Source: Pedosphaera sp. (GTDB taxonomy: Bacteria; Verrucomicrobiota; Verrucomicrobiia; Limisphaerales; Pedosphaeraceae). From it: 39,798 bases of DNA. Shown here piece by piece: positions 24,049 to 32,017 of the stretch. Location: assembly GCA_028293325.1 (NCBI GenBank), contig JAQGPA010000116.1, forward strand, positions 1 through 39,798. The letters run 5' to 3'. Each line of letters begins with the position of its first letter. The first letter of the stretch is position 1. The notes under the pieces were generated by a model, which saw only the letters and a list, made by a program, of their open reading frames with translations, was not told the DNA's origin and ran no database searches. The position numbers and the translations under genes are program-made.

Positions 24049-25806
24049 CTACAAACGTTCCACGAGTTTGATGAAATTGCGTTTCGCTTTGTAGGTCGCG
24101 CGGAGTGCAGTGAGAAAGGAGGCGAACTGTTCTGACTGTTGCAATCGGGCCATCAGTTGCCGGATCCGGCCCAGCAGCTTGACGGCTTCAGCGTAACTTG
24201 TGTTGTTGGTTTGGTTGATGAGGCTCTCAATTTCTCGTTTGTAGATAGGTATGACGTCGGCGGGAAATTCCTTCTCCCGTTTGGCGGCCAACTCCAGCCA
24301 GAGCGAGTTGTTGCAATCGCCCGTTTTCGCCTCCTGCCAGGCGGTTTCCACGTCGCCTTCCCAAAGAAAGATGCGCACAAGTTCAGAATGATCAGGATTT
24401 GGAGGGCGCCATCTCCATCGGGTTTCCGGTTTCTTGGGCACGCCCTGCTTTTGCTGCTCAATCTCAGCCCGGATGAGGTCCAGCGCCTTCTCGCGCCATC
24501 CCGGCCATTGACGGATCCGGTCCGCATGTTGCTTGAGTTTCTGGTAATTTTGCAGATAAGCGCCTTCGCTGAATTCAGCCCAGATCAAGTCCATGGCTGC
24601 GTCATGACGTCTGCGGCGATGGTATTCATCGGCGAGAAATTCACGCAACCGGGAGTCGGGTTCCTTGGGAAATGCCTTTATCCCGCGTTCAGCCCAAGCC
24701 AGCGCGTCGTCTGGTTGTTTTGCCTCGCGGTAAATTTCGGCAATCTCCAGAAAGTGGTACGCCGAAGACAGATCGCGCGCCTTGATGGCCACGAGCGCTT
24801 CGATGTCGCCGGACTGGCGGGCGATCGCTTCCATTATTTGCTTGATGCGGTAGCTCTTGCCAAAGACTTCCGGGTCTTTCCCGCCCGGCCCCACTGTTGG
24901 CACGCGCGCCCATGCGGCTTCGGCCAGACGACCGTAGGTGGCCAATCCGCGTTCGCCCAACACGTCCGCGTACGTGCCGGCCGCGCCGTAGAATGTGTCC
25001 CAGGGTGTCCGCATTTCCCAATCGAAAAGCCGAGCGGCCAACTTCTCCGGGTACGGCTTGGCCTCGCGACACGCGGCCAAATGCAGTTCCTGCAGACGTC
25101 CGAGGATGCCTCCAATGTTGCCGTCTGAGTCGTCCATCTGCGAAATCGCTGCCTCGACGCGCGCAAGAGCGTGCTCGGATAATTCGATTACTTCGGTGGC
25201 CCGGCGCTCTTCCAGCAATTCGGCGATGGAATCCACCACCTGATCAATGCCGCGTGCAAAGTCCCGGGCGGCCCGGTAATCGACGAATCCGCGGGTATTG
25301 GTCGCCCGATAAATCGCTTTGCGGATGGCGGCGACGTCCACTCCCGGGCCGGCGCTCTTGGCAGATTGCAAGAGCAACCGCTCGCGCAAATGCTCGTCTT
25401 TTGCGGCCTGCTCCATCACCAATTCGATCAAGGTTCCTTTTTCCTGCTTCGATAGCCAGGCGCGTGCGTCGTCCAGCGTAACGACCGGAGTGGTGGTGGC
25501 TTTTGGTCCTCCCGTTAAGTTGGCGAGCCAAGCCAAGCCCACGGCGACGCAGTGTTTGCAGAATACGCCGTCTGCGCCCATTGGACAGGAACATTCGTAA
25601 TCAAGCCCCCCTTCGCGGGCCATTAAGGTTACTTCATATTCCTCAGTGCCGATCACCTTCGCGGTGATGCTGTCCGCGTGCTCAACCAGGCTGACAACGT
25701 TGCCATTGGCGAAGTAGCTTTCTCCGCGCGCATAGGAAGCGCCACCGGCAAGCCGACGCATTGCCGATTGGGTCACTTCCCGTTTTAATTTGTTGTTTTT
25801 CGACAT
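24049..25806 (-). CDS. SWIM zinc-finger protein
   Basis: 585 residues. A SWIM zinc finger of the CxCx(n)CxH type is seen as C72, C74, C83, H85 (ECSCPMGADGVFCKHC). It is preceded by the usual ~70-residue SWIM leader (RLAGGASYARGESYFANGNV). The remaining ~480 residues are alpha-helical, TPR-like (e.g. ALAWAERGIKAFPKEPDSRLREF), similar in layout to DUF6880-type SWIM proteins. SWIM domains bind nucleic acid or protein. It ends only 45 bases from the last array tRNA, convergent to it. Whether it takes part in RNA repair is inference from position. Confidence 0.82.
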   Translation of the reverse strand: MSKNNKLKREVTQSAMRRLAGGASYARGESYFANGNVVSLVEHADSITAKVIGTEEYEVTLMAREGGLDYECSCPMGADGVFCKHCVAVGLAWLANLTGGPKATTTPVVTLDDARAWLSKQEKGTLIELVMEQAAKDEHLRERLLLQSAKSAGPGVDVAAIRKAIYRATNTRGFVDYRAARDFARGIDQVVDSIAELLEERRATEVIELSEHALARVEAAISQMDDSDGNIGGILGRLQELHLAACREAKPYPEKLAARLFDWEMRTPWDTFYGAAGTYADVLGERGLATYGRLAEAAWARVPTVGPGGKDPEVFGKSYRIKQIMEAIARQSGDIEALVAIKARDLSSAYHFLEIAEIYREAKQPDDALAWAERGIKAFPKEPDSRLREFLADEYHRRRRHDAAMDLIWAEFSEGAYLQNYQKLKQHADRIRQWPGWREKALDLIRAEIEQQKQGVPKKPETRWRWRPPNPDHSELVRIFLWEGDVETAWQEAKTGDCNNSLWLELAAKREKEFPADVIPIYKREIESLINQTNNTSYAEAVKLLGRIRQLMARLQQSEQFASFLTALRATYKAKRNFIKLVERL

Positions 25807-25936
25807 ACCTGAACCACACCCACACCTTGAGAAGAGCAGGATCGTCCCCGCTCAATATCAATTACGTACGACACAATAGAACGAACGTCAACGCACCATC
25901 AAACCCATTCCAATAAAGAACAAACACCCAATAATT

Positions 25937-25964
25937 ACGGCCATGCGCAGAGCGCCATGGCCGT
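25937..25964 (+). promoter_or_regulatory. Hairpin just upstream of the HNH gene
   Basis: ACGGCCAT-GCGC pairs with GCGC-ATGGCCGT (one bulged C) across AGA, a 12-bp stem ending eleven bases before the ATG at 25975. It covers the alternative ATG at 25957 and may limit translation or be a protein-binding site. Confidence 0.55.
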
Positions 25965-25974
25965 GTGCAAACAT

Positions 25975-26559
25975 ATGAACGACATACTGAACAAAGCGAC
26001 CGTCCTGGTCCTGAATCGTAATTGGCAGGCGATCAACATCCGCACGCCGGCGGACGCCTTTTGCCAGATGGCCACCAGCGTGGCGACCGCGCTGGAAATC
26101 GCGGGCGAAGATCACATCCGTCCTGTGCCCTGGGCGGAATGGGTGGGCCTGCCGATTCGTGCCCAGGACCAGTCTGTGCGTACCGTGCGCGGCGAGATCC
26201 GCGTGCCGACGGTCATCGTGCTCGTCAACTTCGCCAAGGTGCCGAAGAAGCGCCCGAAGCTCTGCGCGCGCACCATTCGCGAGCGCGACGGCAACCGTTG
26301 CCAATACACCGGTGCCACGCTGCGCCCGGAGGAAGGCAACATCGATCACGTATTGCCGCGTTCGCGCGGTGGCCGGGACTCTTGGGAAAACTGCGTTTGG
26401 TCCAGCAAGTCGGTCAACTCAAAGAAAGGCAACCGCCTGCCGCACGAAGCGGGATTGAAGCTGCTCAAGCAGCCCAAGGCCATTCCCGAGTTGCCCGTCA
26501 CGGCCTTGATCCGCAACCCGCACGGGATCGCGGACTGGAAATGGTTCGTCAACGAATAA
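25975..26559 (+). CDS. HNH endonuclease family protein
   Basis: 194 residues. The HNH core runs from RERDGNRCQYTG (103-113) through NIDHVLPRSRGGRDSWENCVWSSKSVNSKKGN (122-153): the IDH and N139 match the catalytic His/Asn pattern, although the zinc Cys pairs are incomplete. The N-terminal ~95 residues (VLVLNRNWQAINIRTPADAF) belong to the same family of stand-alone HNH proteins that I associate with phage-defence and RNA-repair neighbourhoods. I chose 25975 because the upstream ATG is buried in a hairpin. Upstream of a structured RNA and slipin on the same strand. Target (DNA or RNA) unknown. Confidence 0.84.
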   Translation: MNDILNKATVLVLNRNWQAINIRTPADAFCQMATSVATALEIAGEDHIRPVPWAEWVGLPIRAQDQSVRTVRGEIRVPTVIVLVNFAKVPKKRPKLCARTIRERDGNRCQYTGATLRPEEGNIDHVLPRSRGGRDSWENCVWSSKSVNSKKGNRLPHEAGLKLLKQPKAIPELPVTALIRNPHGIADWKWFVNE

Positions 26560-26633
26560 GCAAAAACGCATGCACACTTTGAATCCGTCAGCAGCCCTCG
26601 GGAAATCTTCCGGAGCGGTCCTGCGCATGGACG

Positions 26634-26690
26634 ATTCAAACCTGGTTGGAAACCAACGGCACCGCGGGTTCGATTCCCGCACCAACGCTT
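26634..26690 (+). ncRNA. tRNA 3'-half-like segment with canonical T loop
   Basis: T arm GCGGG-TTCGATT-CCCGC is fully canonical, unlike the array. Just upstream, GG-TTGGAAA-CC could be a Ser(GGA) anticodon loop but only three stem pairs form; the acceptor-like ACCAACGC has no 5' partner except GTTGG at 26644. Possibly part of the larger structured RNA that follows. Confidence 0.4.
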
Positions 26691-26692
26691 GT

Positions 26693-26802
26693 GGCGGGAG
26701 CCCGGCGCGAAAGCGCAGCCGGAAAGTGGCCAGCGGAAATGGCGCAGGTCATTTCCCCGCCATGGACCGGTGGTCTCCCGCCGCCGGCACCTCGGTGCTG
26801 GC
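26693..26802 (+). ncRNA. Structured intergenic RNA between HNH and slipin genes
   Basis: GGCGGGAG (26693-26700) pairs with CTCCCGCC (26775-26782). Inside are GCGC-GAAA-GCGC within CCGG...CCGG, and GGAAATG...CATTTCC. It is followed by GCCGGCAC-CTCG-GTGCTGGC (26783-26802), a stable tetraloop hairpin without a T tract. No known family recognised. Confidence 0.5.
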
Positions 26803-26879
26803 TGAATGAAGTTCGTAACACGGAATGAAATGTGAGTTGAAACAGATTGGTAATCAGAATCAGCAAATTGTAATAAACT

Positions 26880-27665
26880 ATGAAAATTGAAATCTTAATG
26901 GCCCTCAGCATTACAGCGCTGTTGGTCGCAATGGTGGTGGCGTCGCGCCGGAAGACTTTTATTGTATCGGAAGGATTCTGCGGACTCCTTTACCTCAACG
27001 GAAAATCGTTGCATCGCATCAGTCCGGGCAAACACCACTTCTGGAAGTCCGGCTATCAAGTGCAGATGGTGGATATGCGCCAGACGCTCTTGACCGTTGC
27101 CGGCCAGGAGGTGTTGAGCCAGGACAATGTCGGCCTGAAGGTCAGTGCGGTGCTGACCTACCAGATCGTCCAGGCGGAAAAGGCGACGCATGAAGTGCAG
27201 AATTACTTCACGCACCTGCACAACGCCGTGCAAATGGCCTTGCGCACCGTGGTTGGCGCGCTGCCGATTGAGACGTTGTTAAGCGAACGCCTCAACATCG
27301 GCAAACAGTTGTTCGCCCTCGTGCAGCCGGAAGCCGATCGCATCGGCATTGTCATTCACGCCTTGGAGGTAAAGGACGTGATGTTTTCCGGCGAACTGAA
27401 GAAAGTCTTCGCCGAAGTAATCAAGGCGCAGAAGGAAGGCCAGGCCGCGTTGGAACGCGCGCGCGGTGAAACCGCAGCCTTGCGCAATCTGGTCAATGCC
27501 GCTCGAATGCTGGAAGGCAATCCGGCTTTGATGAACCTGCGCTTGTTGCAAAGCATCGCCTCCGCCGGCAACGGCTCGGGCAACACGCTCGTGATGGGCA
27601 TGCCGGCGGGCTTCATGCCCGTCAAGAACGGCAAGCCTGAAAACGGTTCGCACACCGAAACATGA
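26880..27665 (+). CDS. Slipin (SPFH/band 7) family protein
   Basis: 261 residues. One N-terminal hydrophobic segment (about 4-21) then an SPFH domain: SEGFCGLLYLNGKSLHRISPG, VGLKVSAVLTYQIV, LRTVVGALPIETLLSERLNIG, and the Ala/Glu-rich helix EVIKAQKEGQAALERARGET. Membrane-anchored oligomeric scaffold; slipins are recurrent partners in RtcR-controlled RNA-repair clusters. It follows the HNH gene and structured RNA on the same strand and ends convergent to rtcR. Confidence 0.87.
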   Translation: MKIEILMALSITALLVAMVVASRRKTFIVSEGFCGLLYLNGKSLHRISPGKHHFWKSGYQVQMVDMRQTLLTVAGQEVLSQDNVGLKVSAVLTYQIVQAEKATHEVQNYFTHLHNAVQMALRTVVGALPIETLLSERLNIGKQLFALVQPEADRIGIVIHALEVKDVMFSGELKKVFAEVIKAQKEGQAALERARGETAALRNLVNAARMLEGNPALMNLRLLQSIASAGNGSGNTLVMGMPAGFMPVKNGKPENGSHTET

Positions 27666-27780
27666 ATCGCGGCTGGATTCGTAAGGAGTCAACCGCCGCA
27701 AATCAATGCGGTTAAAACTTACGTTTCCAGCCGCCAGCAAATATATTTTGATAACTGCTCGTTTCCTTTACGCCGTTTAG

Positions 27781-29388
27781 CTAGCGCTTGTGTTTCACGC
27801 TCTGCCAGTCCAGATCGAAACGGGCGAGATACTTGCGGAGCCGGTCGGCATCGTTCGCCGTTTTGCGATTTTCCCGCGTGGCCGCAAACAGCTTTCGTCC
27901 GGCGTCGGAGAGCGTCGCGGATTCGCGGCAAATTCGTATGACGAAAACCAGTTGAGCCTGGTCAAAGAGGTCGAGCTTTTCCCTGGCCCTCTCATTTAGT
28001 ACAGTTGCCAAAACGGCGTCCTGATCCTCGTCGGCCACTGGCGTGGACCATCCAGCTTTCAATCTCTCAATTTCATCGGCCAGCGCCGCCGAGGTGATAC
28101 GACCACCGGGTGAGAGCGTAGCCATGCGAATGATGCAGGCGTTCAAATCGCGAAAATTGGCGGACCACTTGGCCTCCGGCGATTGCGCAAACTTCAAGAA
28201 ATCTTTGCGCACTTCGGTGCTCAGGGTGACACGCAGGCTGCTTTTTCGTGCAAATTGTTCCAGTTCATAATCCAGGTTCGGTTCAATATCCTCCGGACGC
28301 TGGCGTAAGCCGGGCAAATGGAACGTCCACAGATTTGTCCGCGCCAGCAGGTCTTCGCGAAAGCGGCCATCACGGACGGCGGAGGGGAGTTCGCGGTTCG
28401 TGCCGGCGATCAATTGAAAATTGCTGCTGACTTCGCGGTCGCCGCCGAACGGCAAAAACTTTTTGTCTTCCAATGCCCGGAGCAGCATCGCTTGTTCGTC
28501 CAAGCCCAGTTCGCCAATTTCGTCCAGGAACAACAGGCCATTATCCGCCGCCCGCAACAGGCCGGGACGATCCTTGAGAGCCCCCGTAAACGCGCCTTTG
28601 ACGTGGCCAAATAGCGCCGACATGGCGGCGTCCCCGCGCAAGGTGGCGCAGTTTACCTCCACGAATGGGCCGGTGAGCTGGTGCCGGGATTTTTTAAGCT
28701 CGTAAATGCGCCGGGCGAGTTGTGATTTTCCCGCGCCCGTCGGGCCCGTCAGGAGGATCGGTTCCTTCGCGTGAATGGCGACATGTTCGATTTGCTCGAT
28801 CAACTGGTTGAAATGCTTATTGCGCGTCGCAATGCCTGACTTGAGAAATGTTCGCGCCTCCTTCTGTTCCGTCCCAAAGCGTGAAGCCAACCGGTCATAT
28901 TTGGAGAGGTCGAGATCAATGATGGCGAACCTCCCATCCGGCCCCCGACGTTTGATGTCCGCCGGTGATGTCTGCACCAACCTGGCAGGGAAGTGTCGTG
29001 ATTCGGTCAGTAGAAACAGACAGATTTGTTGCACATGCGAACCCGTGGTGATGTGGATGAGATAATCCTCCGTGTCCGGCTTAAATTCGTAGCCCCGCGC
29101 AAAGTCATGCAACGCGGCATAGACCTCCTCAAAATCCCACGGATCCTGCAACGCTTGCGCCGTGCCCCTGACTTCGGTCGATGCGGAAACTCGTGGGATG
29201 TCGGCCATGACGACATTGGCCATATCCTGGAACTTGGGGTCGAAGATTAGCTCAAAGCGATCTACTGGCAGTCCAGCATGTTTGCACAGGGAAATGGTCG
29301 GACGCCACTTGTTCCAGCGTTCCTGATGAAAACCGGAGTCCAAAACACTCCCCATCAACCCGATCACGACCTGTTTCTTGCCATTCAT
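27781..29388 (-). CDS. rtcR: RtcR, sigma-54-dependent regulator of RNA repair
   Basis: 535 residues. The N-terminal ~180 residues form the RtcR sensor (CARF-like) domain: VIGLMGSVLDSG and the YLIHITTGSHVQQICLFLL segment. The AAA+ domain has Walker A GPTGAGKS (215-222), the sigma-54 contact loop GAFTGA (265-270) and Walker B LLFLDE (285-290). The C terminus carries a helix-turn-helix (ATLSDAGRKLFA). In Salmonella RtcR is activated by damaged tRNA ends and drives the rsr-yrl-rtcBA operon. Here it is divergent from Ro60, whose promoter matches sigma-54. Confidence 0.93.
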   Translation of the reverse strand: MNGKKQVVIGLMGSVLDSGFHQERWNKWRPTISLCKHAGLPVDRFELIFDPKFQDMANVVMADIPRVSASTEVRGTAQALQDPWDFEEVYAALHDFARGYEFKPDTEDYLIHITTGSHVQQICLFLLTESRHFPARLVQTSPADIKRRGPDGRFAIIDLDLSKYDRLASRFGTEQKEARTFLKSGIATRNKHFNQLIEQIEHVAIHAKEPILLTGPTGAGKSQLARRIYELKKSRHQLTGPFVEVNCATLRGDAAMSALFGHVKGAFTGALKDRPGLLRAADNGLLFLDEIGELGLDEQAMLLRALEDKKFLPFGGDREVSSNFQLIAGTNRELPSAVRDGRFREDLLARTNLWTFHLPGLRQRPEDIEPNLDYELEQFARKSSLRVTLSTEVRKDFLKFAQSPEAKWSANFRDLNACIIRMATLSPGGRITSAALADEIERLKAGWSTPVADEDQDAVLATVLNERAREKLDLFDQAQLVFVIRICRESATLSDAGRKLFAATRENRKTANDADRLRKYLARFDLDWQSVKHKR

Positions 29389-29455
29389 AGCTTATATTCC
29401 TGTTGTTTATCCTACCCGCTCGTTTTACTTCGAAGCCAGCCTAATCTTTAAAAGC

Positions 29456-29470
29456 ATCGCAATCAGCGAT
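29456..29470. promoter_or_regulatory. Candidate RtcR upstream activator site
   Basis: ATCGC-AATCA-GCGAT inverted repeat, centred about 60 bases upstream of the sigma-54 promoter and between the divergent rtcR and Ro60 genes; suitable for an activator dimer. Confidence 0.4.
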
Positions 29471-29522
29471 TTTGCCCGTCTTTATTGGGGTTTATGCGAA
29501 TCGTGACCGCGCGCTTTTTGGT

Positions 29523-29538
29523 TGGCACGGCGGCTGCA
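29523..29538 (+). promoter_or_regulatory. Sigma-54 promoter of the Ro60 unit
   Basis: TGGCACGGCGGCTGCA matches the TGGCAC-N5-TTGCA consensus with GG (-24) and GC (-12) separated by exactly ten bases. It lies 36 bases before the Ro60 ATG and next to the gene for a sigma-54 activator. Confidence 0.85.
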
Positions 29539-29573
29539 ATAGGAGTTGGCAGAAGATAACGAAAGAAAAACTT

Positions 29574-31127
29574 ATGGCTAACAAAACCTTGTTCCAATCC
29601 TTGCGCGGCGCGCTCATCCCGAAGACCGATGTCGTGAACGAAGCCGGCGGCGTGGCTTACTCGCTTCCGCCGAAGCAGGCGCTCGCCCAATACGCCGCCA
29701 CCGGTTGCTTGAACTCGACCTACTACGCCTCCGCCGACGATCAGCTCCAAAAAGTGCTGGCACTCGCCAAGGAAGTGGACCCCGAGTTCCTCGCCAAGAC
29801 CGCGGTGTATTCGCGTGAAAAAGGTTTCATGAAGGACATGCCGGCGGTGTTGTGCGCTGCCCTGTCGGTGAAGGATACGCAGTTGCTCCGCGCGGTGTTC
29901 GACCGCGTGATTGACGACGGCAAGATGCTCCGCAATTTCGTCCAGGTGCTGCGCTCCGGCGTGGTTGGCCGCAAATCGCTCGGAACGGTGCCGAAGAAAC
30001 TCGTTCAACGCTGGCTCGAATCGCGGACCGACGAACAGTTGTTTCGTGCGTCCGTCGGAAATGCCCCGTCATTGGCGGACCTCGTCAAGATGGTTCACCC
30101 GAAGCCGGGTAATGCGTCCCGCGAAGCGTTCTACGGATATTTGCTCGGTCGCCCGCACAACGTCGAGGCGTTGCCAGCAATTGTGAAGCAGTTCGAGGCT
30201 TTCAAGGCCGGCAAGCGTGATGAAGTGCCGGACGTGGCTTTCCAGATGTTGACCGCCTTGGATCTCGGCAAAGCTGAATGGACGGCCATCGCCAAGAAAG
30301 CTCCATGGCAGATGACGCGCATGAACTTGAACACCTTTGCCCGTCACGGCGTGTTTGATGACCAGGCGATGGTGCAATTGATCGCCAATCGTTTGGCCAG
30401 CGCAGATGCCGTGAAGCGCGCCCGCGTGTTTCCCTATCAGTTGCTTGCGGCCTTCATGTCGACGGGTGCCGATGTCCCGAACCTGGTGCGCGACGCGCTC
30501 CAGGACGCGATGGAAGTGGCGACGCAAAACGTGCCGCGCATCACGGGCAAGGTCTATATCTGCCCGGACGTGTCCGGCTCCATGAGTTCGCCTGTGACCG
30601 GTCACCGCGAGGGCTCGACGACTGCCGTGCGGTGCATTGATGTGGCCGCGTTGGTGGCGGCTTCCATCCTGCGCCAGAATCCGCAGGCCGAAGTGCTGCC
30701 GTTCGAGTGCGATGTGGTGAGTGTGAGCTTGAATGGCCGTGACAGTGTGATGACCAACGCGCAGAAACTCGCCGACATTGGCGGTGGTGGAACCAACTGC
30801 AGCGCCCCGCTCGCCTTGCTGAACAAGCAGCAGGCCAAGGGCGACCTGGTGGTCTTCGTCTCCGACAACCAATCGTGGGTCGATGCCAACGGTGGCCGTG
30901 GCACCGAGACGATGCGCCAGTGGTCGGTGTTCAAGCAGCGCAACCCTCAGGCGCGGTTGGTGTGCATTGACATCCAGCCGTACGGCACGGTGCAGGCGGC
31001 TGAGCGCGAGGACATTTTGAACATTGGCGGATTTTCCGACCAGGTGTTCCAGGTCATCGCGGCATTTGCGGAAGGCCGGCTTGGTGCCGACCACTGGGTC
31101 GGTGAAATAGATTCGCTCACGTTGTGA
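29574..31127 (+). CDS. rsr: Ro60 orthologue (TROVE and vWA domains)
   Basis: 517 residues starting at the ATG at 29574 (the longer frame starts upstream of the sigma-54 promoter). Residues ~15-325 are the HEAT-like TROVE ring (LPPKQALAQYAATGCLNSTYYA, LAKEVDPEFLAKTAVYSREKG). The C-terminal vWA domain has the MIDAS motif DVSGS (332-336). Bacterial Ro60 binds Y RNAs and misfolded or damaged RNAs and can tether PNPase for decay. It is followed at once by six Y RNA genes. Function and cluster membership are well supported by both domains and context. Confidence 0.93.
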   Translation: MANKTLFQSLRGALIPKTDVVNEAGGVAYSLPPKQALAQYAATGCLNSTYYASADDQLQKVLALAKEVDPEFLAKTAVYSREKGFMKDMPAVLCAALSVKDTQLLRAVFDRVIDDGKMLRNFVQVLRSGVVGRKSLGTVPKKLVQRWLESRTDEQLFRASVGNAPSLADLVKMVHPKPGNASREAFYGYLLGRPHNVEALPAIVKQFEAFKAGKRDEVPDVAFQMLTALDLGKAEWTAIAKKAPWQMTRMNLNTFARHGVFDDQAMVQLIANRLASADAVKRARVFPYQLLAAFMSTGADVPNLVRDALQDAMEVATQNVPRITGKVYICPDVSGSMSSPVTGHREGSTTAVRCIDVAALVAASILRQNPQAEVLPFECDVVSVSLNGRDSVMTNAQKLADIGGGGTNCSAPLALLNKQQAKGDLVVFVSDNQSWVDANGGRGTETMRQWSVFKQRNPQARLVCIDIQPYGTVQAAEREDILNIGGFSDQVFQVIAAFAEGRLGADHWVGEIDSLTL

Positions 31128-31146
31128 GCAGACGCCAGGGAGTTTG

Positions 31147-31176
31147 CCCGGCCGCGTCAATTGGGACGCGGCCGGG
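31147..31176 (+). other. Strong hairpin between Ro60 stop and Y RNA 1
   Basis: CCCGGCCGCGTC pairs with GACGCGGCCGGG across AATTGG, 12 bp, with no T tract. Likely an mRNA 3'-end or processing element that separates the Ro60 message from the Y RNAs. Confidence 0.65.
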
Positions 31177-31195
31177 GCGGGATGGAAATAATTTT

Positions 31196-31262
31196 GCGGG
31201 CCGAATGCCGCCTGGGACTACATTATAACTGTAAAGTCTCGGCAAAAAGTTGTCGGCTCGCG
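31196..31262 (+). ncRNA. Y RNA 1 (minimal, without tRNA-like module)
   Basis: Ends pair as GCGGGCCGA with TCGGCTCGC; then TGCCG/CGGCA and GGACT/AGTCT stems, closed by TACA...TGTA. It has the array's conserved CGAATGCC...GGGACTACAT and TTGTCG strands, as the Ro60-binding stem of Y RNAs. Confidence 0.78.
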
Positions 31263-31301
31263 TTGAACGGTGAGTGTTGGCTTTTGATCTTTGAGATTTG
31301 A

Positions 31302-31432
31302 AGCGGCGGGAATGCCCGCAGGACTACAGGTAGAGCGTCCGGCCCCAAAAGCCGGAAGGCCCGGGTTCATCTCCCGGTTCCGTGCAAACGGAATAGCTCA
31401 GCAACCGTCTTGCTACTGATTGTCGCGCTGCT
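31302..31432 (+). ncRNA. Y RNA 2 (YrlA-like, permuted at the D loop)
   Basis: Outer stem AGCGGCG.../...CGCTGCT; GCAGGAC pairs with GTCTTGC. Inside is a circularly permuted tRNA: GAGC, anticodon-like CCGGC-CCCAAAA-GCCGG, T arm CCGGG-TTCATCT-CCCGG, acceptor TTCCGT-GCAA-ACGGAA, then TAGCTC. Here the tRNA is opened in the D loop and keeps an anticodon arm. Confidence 0.75.
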
Positions 31433-31446
31433 TCTTGAAATTTAAA

Positions 31447-31544
31447 TGGCGAATGCCGGTGGGAATACATTGGCAACCAGCGGATTCAAATTCCGCCCGG
31501 CTGGCCGCGAGGCCGGCTGAGAATTCTCATCAATCTTGTCGCCA
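31447..31544 (+). ncRNA. Y RNA 3 (reduced tRNA-like module)
   Basis: TGGCGA pairs with TCGCCA; GGTGGGAA with TTCTCATC. The module keeps T arm GCGGA-TTCAAAT-TCCGC and an acceptor hairpin GCTGGCC-GCGA-GGCCGGC, but no D arm. Followed by TTTT. Confidence 0.78.
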
Positions 31545-31561
31545 TTTTGCAGTCAGCTTTT

Positions 31562-31693
31562 GTGACGAATGCCGGTGGAACTACATCCTTAAAGAGGACG
31601 AGGTTCCGGGTTCGAATCCCGGTGGCTCCACCAGATGGGGCCATAGCTCAACGGTGGAGCGCGTTGAATACGTTTCATCAATTTTGTCGTCAC
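31562..31693 (+). ncRNA. Y RNA 4 (YrlA-like)
   Basis: GTGACGA pairs perfectly with TCGTCAC; GGTGGAAC with GTTTCATC. tRNA-like module in permuted order: T arm CCGGG-TTCGAAT-CCCGG, acceptor TGGCTCC-(ACCAGAT)-GGGGCCA, D arm GCTC-AACGGTG-GAGC with canonical GG. Confidence 0.85.
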
Positions 31694-31701
31694 GGTTATT
31701 T

Positions 31702-31834
31702 CGCGGCGAATGCCCGAGAAACTACATGTAATCCGACGGTCGCCGGTTCGAACCCGGCCTCCGACCCGTAAAACGATCGGAGTAGCTCAGTGGTAGAGCA
31801 GCGGAAAAGCGTTTCTCACAACCTTGTCGTCGCG
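31702..31834 (+). ncRNA. Y RNA 5 (YrlA-like)
   Basis: CGCGGCGA pairs with TCGTCGCG; GAGAAAC perfectly with GTTTCTC. T arm GCCGG-TTCGAAC-CCGGC, acceptor CTCCGA/TCGGAG joined by a loop, D arm GCTC-AGTGGTA-GAGC. Followed by seven T residues, an apparent terminator. Confidence 0.85.
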
Positions 31835-31869
31835 TTTTTTTGGTGAGAGGATCGCCGCAGGATGAATTT

Positions 31870-31984
31870 CGGCGCGAATGCCGTTGGAACTACATCGGTC
31901 GCGGGTTCGAGTCCCGCCGGCTCCAGCAGACGGGGCCGTAGCTCAGTGGTAGAGCGATTGTTTCGGCAAAAACTTGTCGCGCTG
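31870..31984 (+). ncRNA. Y RNA 6 (YrlA-like)
   Basis: CGGCGCGA pairs with TCGCGCTG; GCCG...GAAC with GTTT...CGGC. T arm GCGGG-TTCGAGT-CCCGC, acceptor CGGCTCC-(AGCAGAC)-GGGGCCG, D arm GCTC-AGTGGTA-GAGC. Ends 33 bases before the next coding region. Confidence 0.84.
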
Positions 31985-32017
31985 TTTGGTTTGAAACGCA
32001 ATTTGGAAAGCAAAACT

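Noticed and set aside
26622..26690. Selenocysteine tRNA
   Set aside because: A TTCA-containing loop is present but no long acceptor, D arm or anticodon stem can be formed.
31196..31984. Circularly permuted tRNA genes
   Set aside because: The 3'-half/5'-half order fits permuted tRNAs, but the flanking conserved strands pair outside each module, and the Ro60 context makes Y RNAs the better explanation.
31196..31984. CRISPR-like repeat array
   Set aside because: Repeated blocks are imperfect, 100-130 bases apart, foldable and contain tRNA modules; no cas genes.
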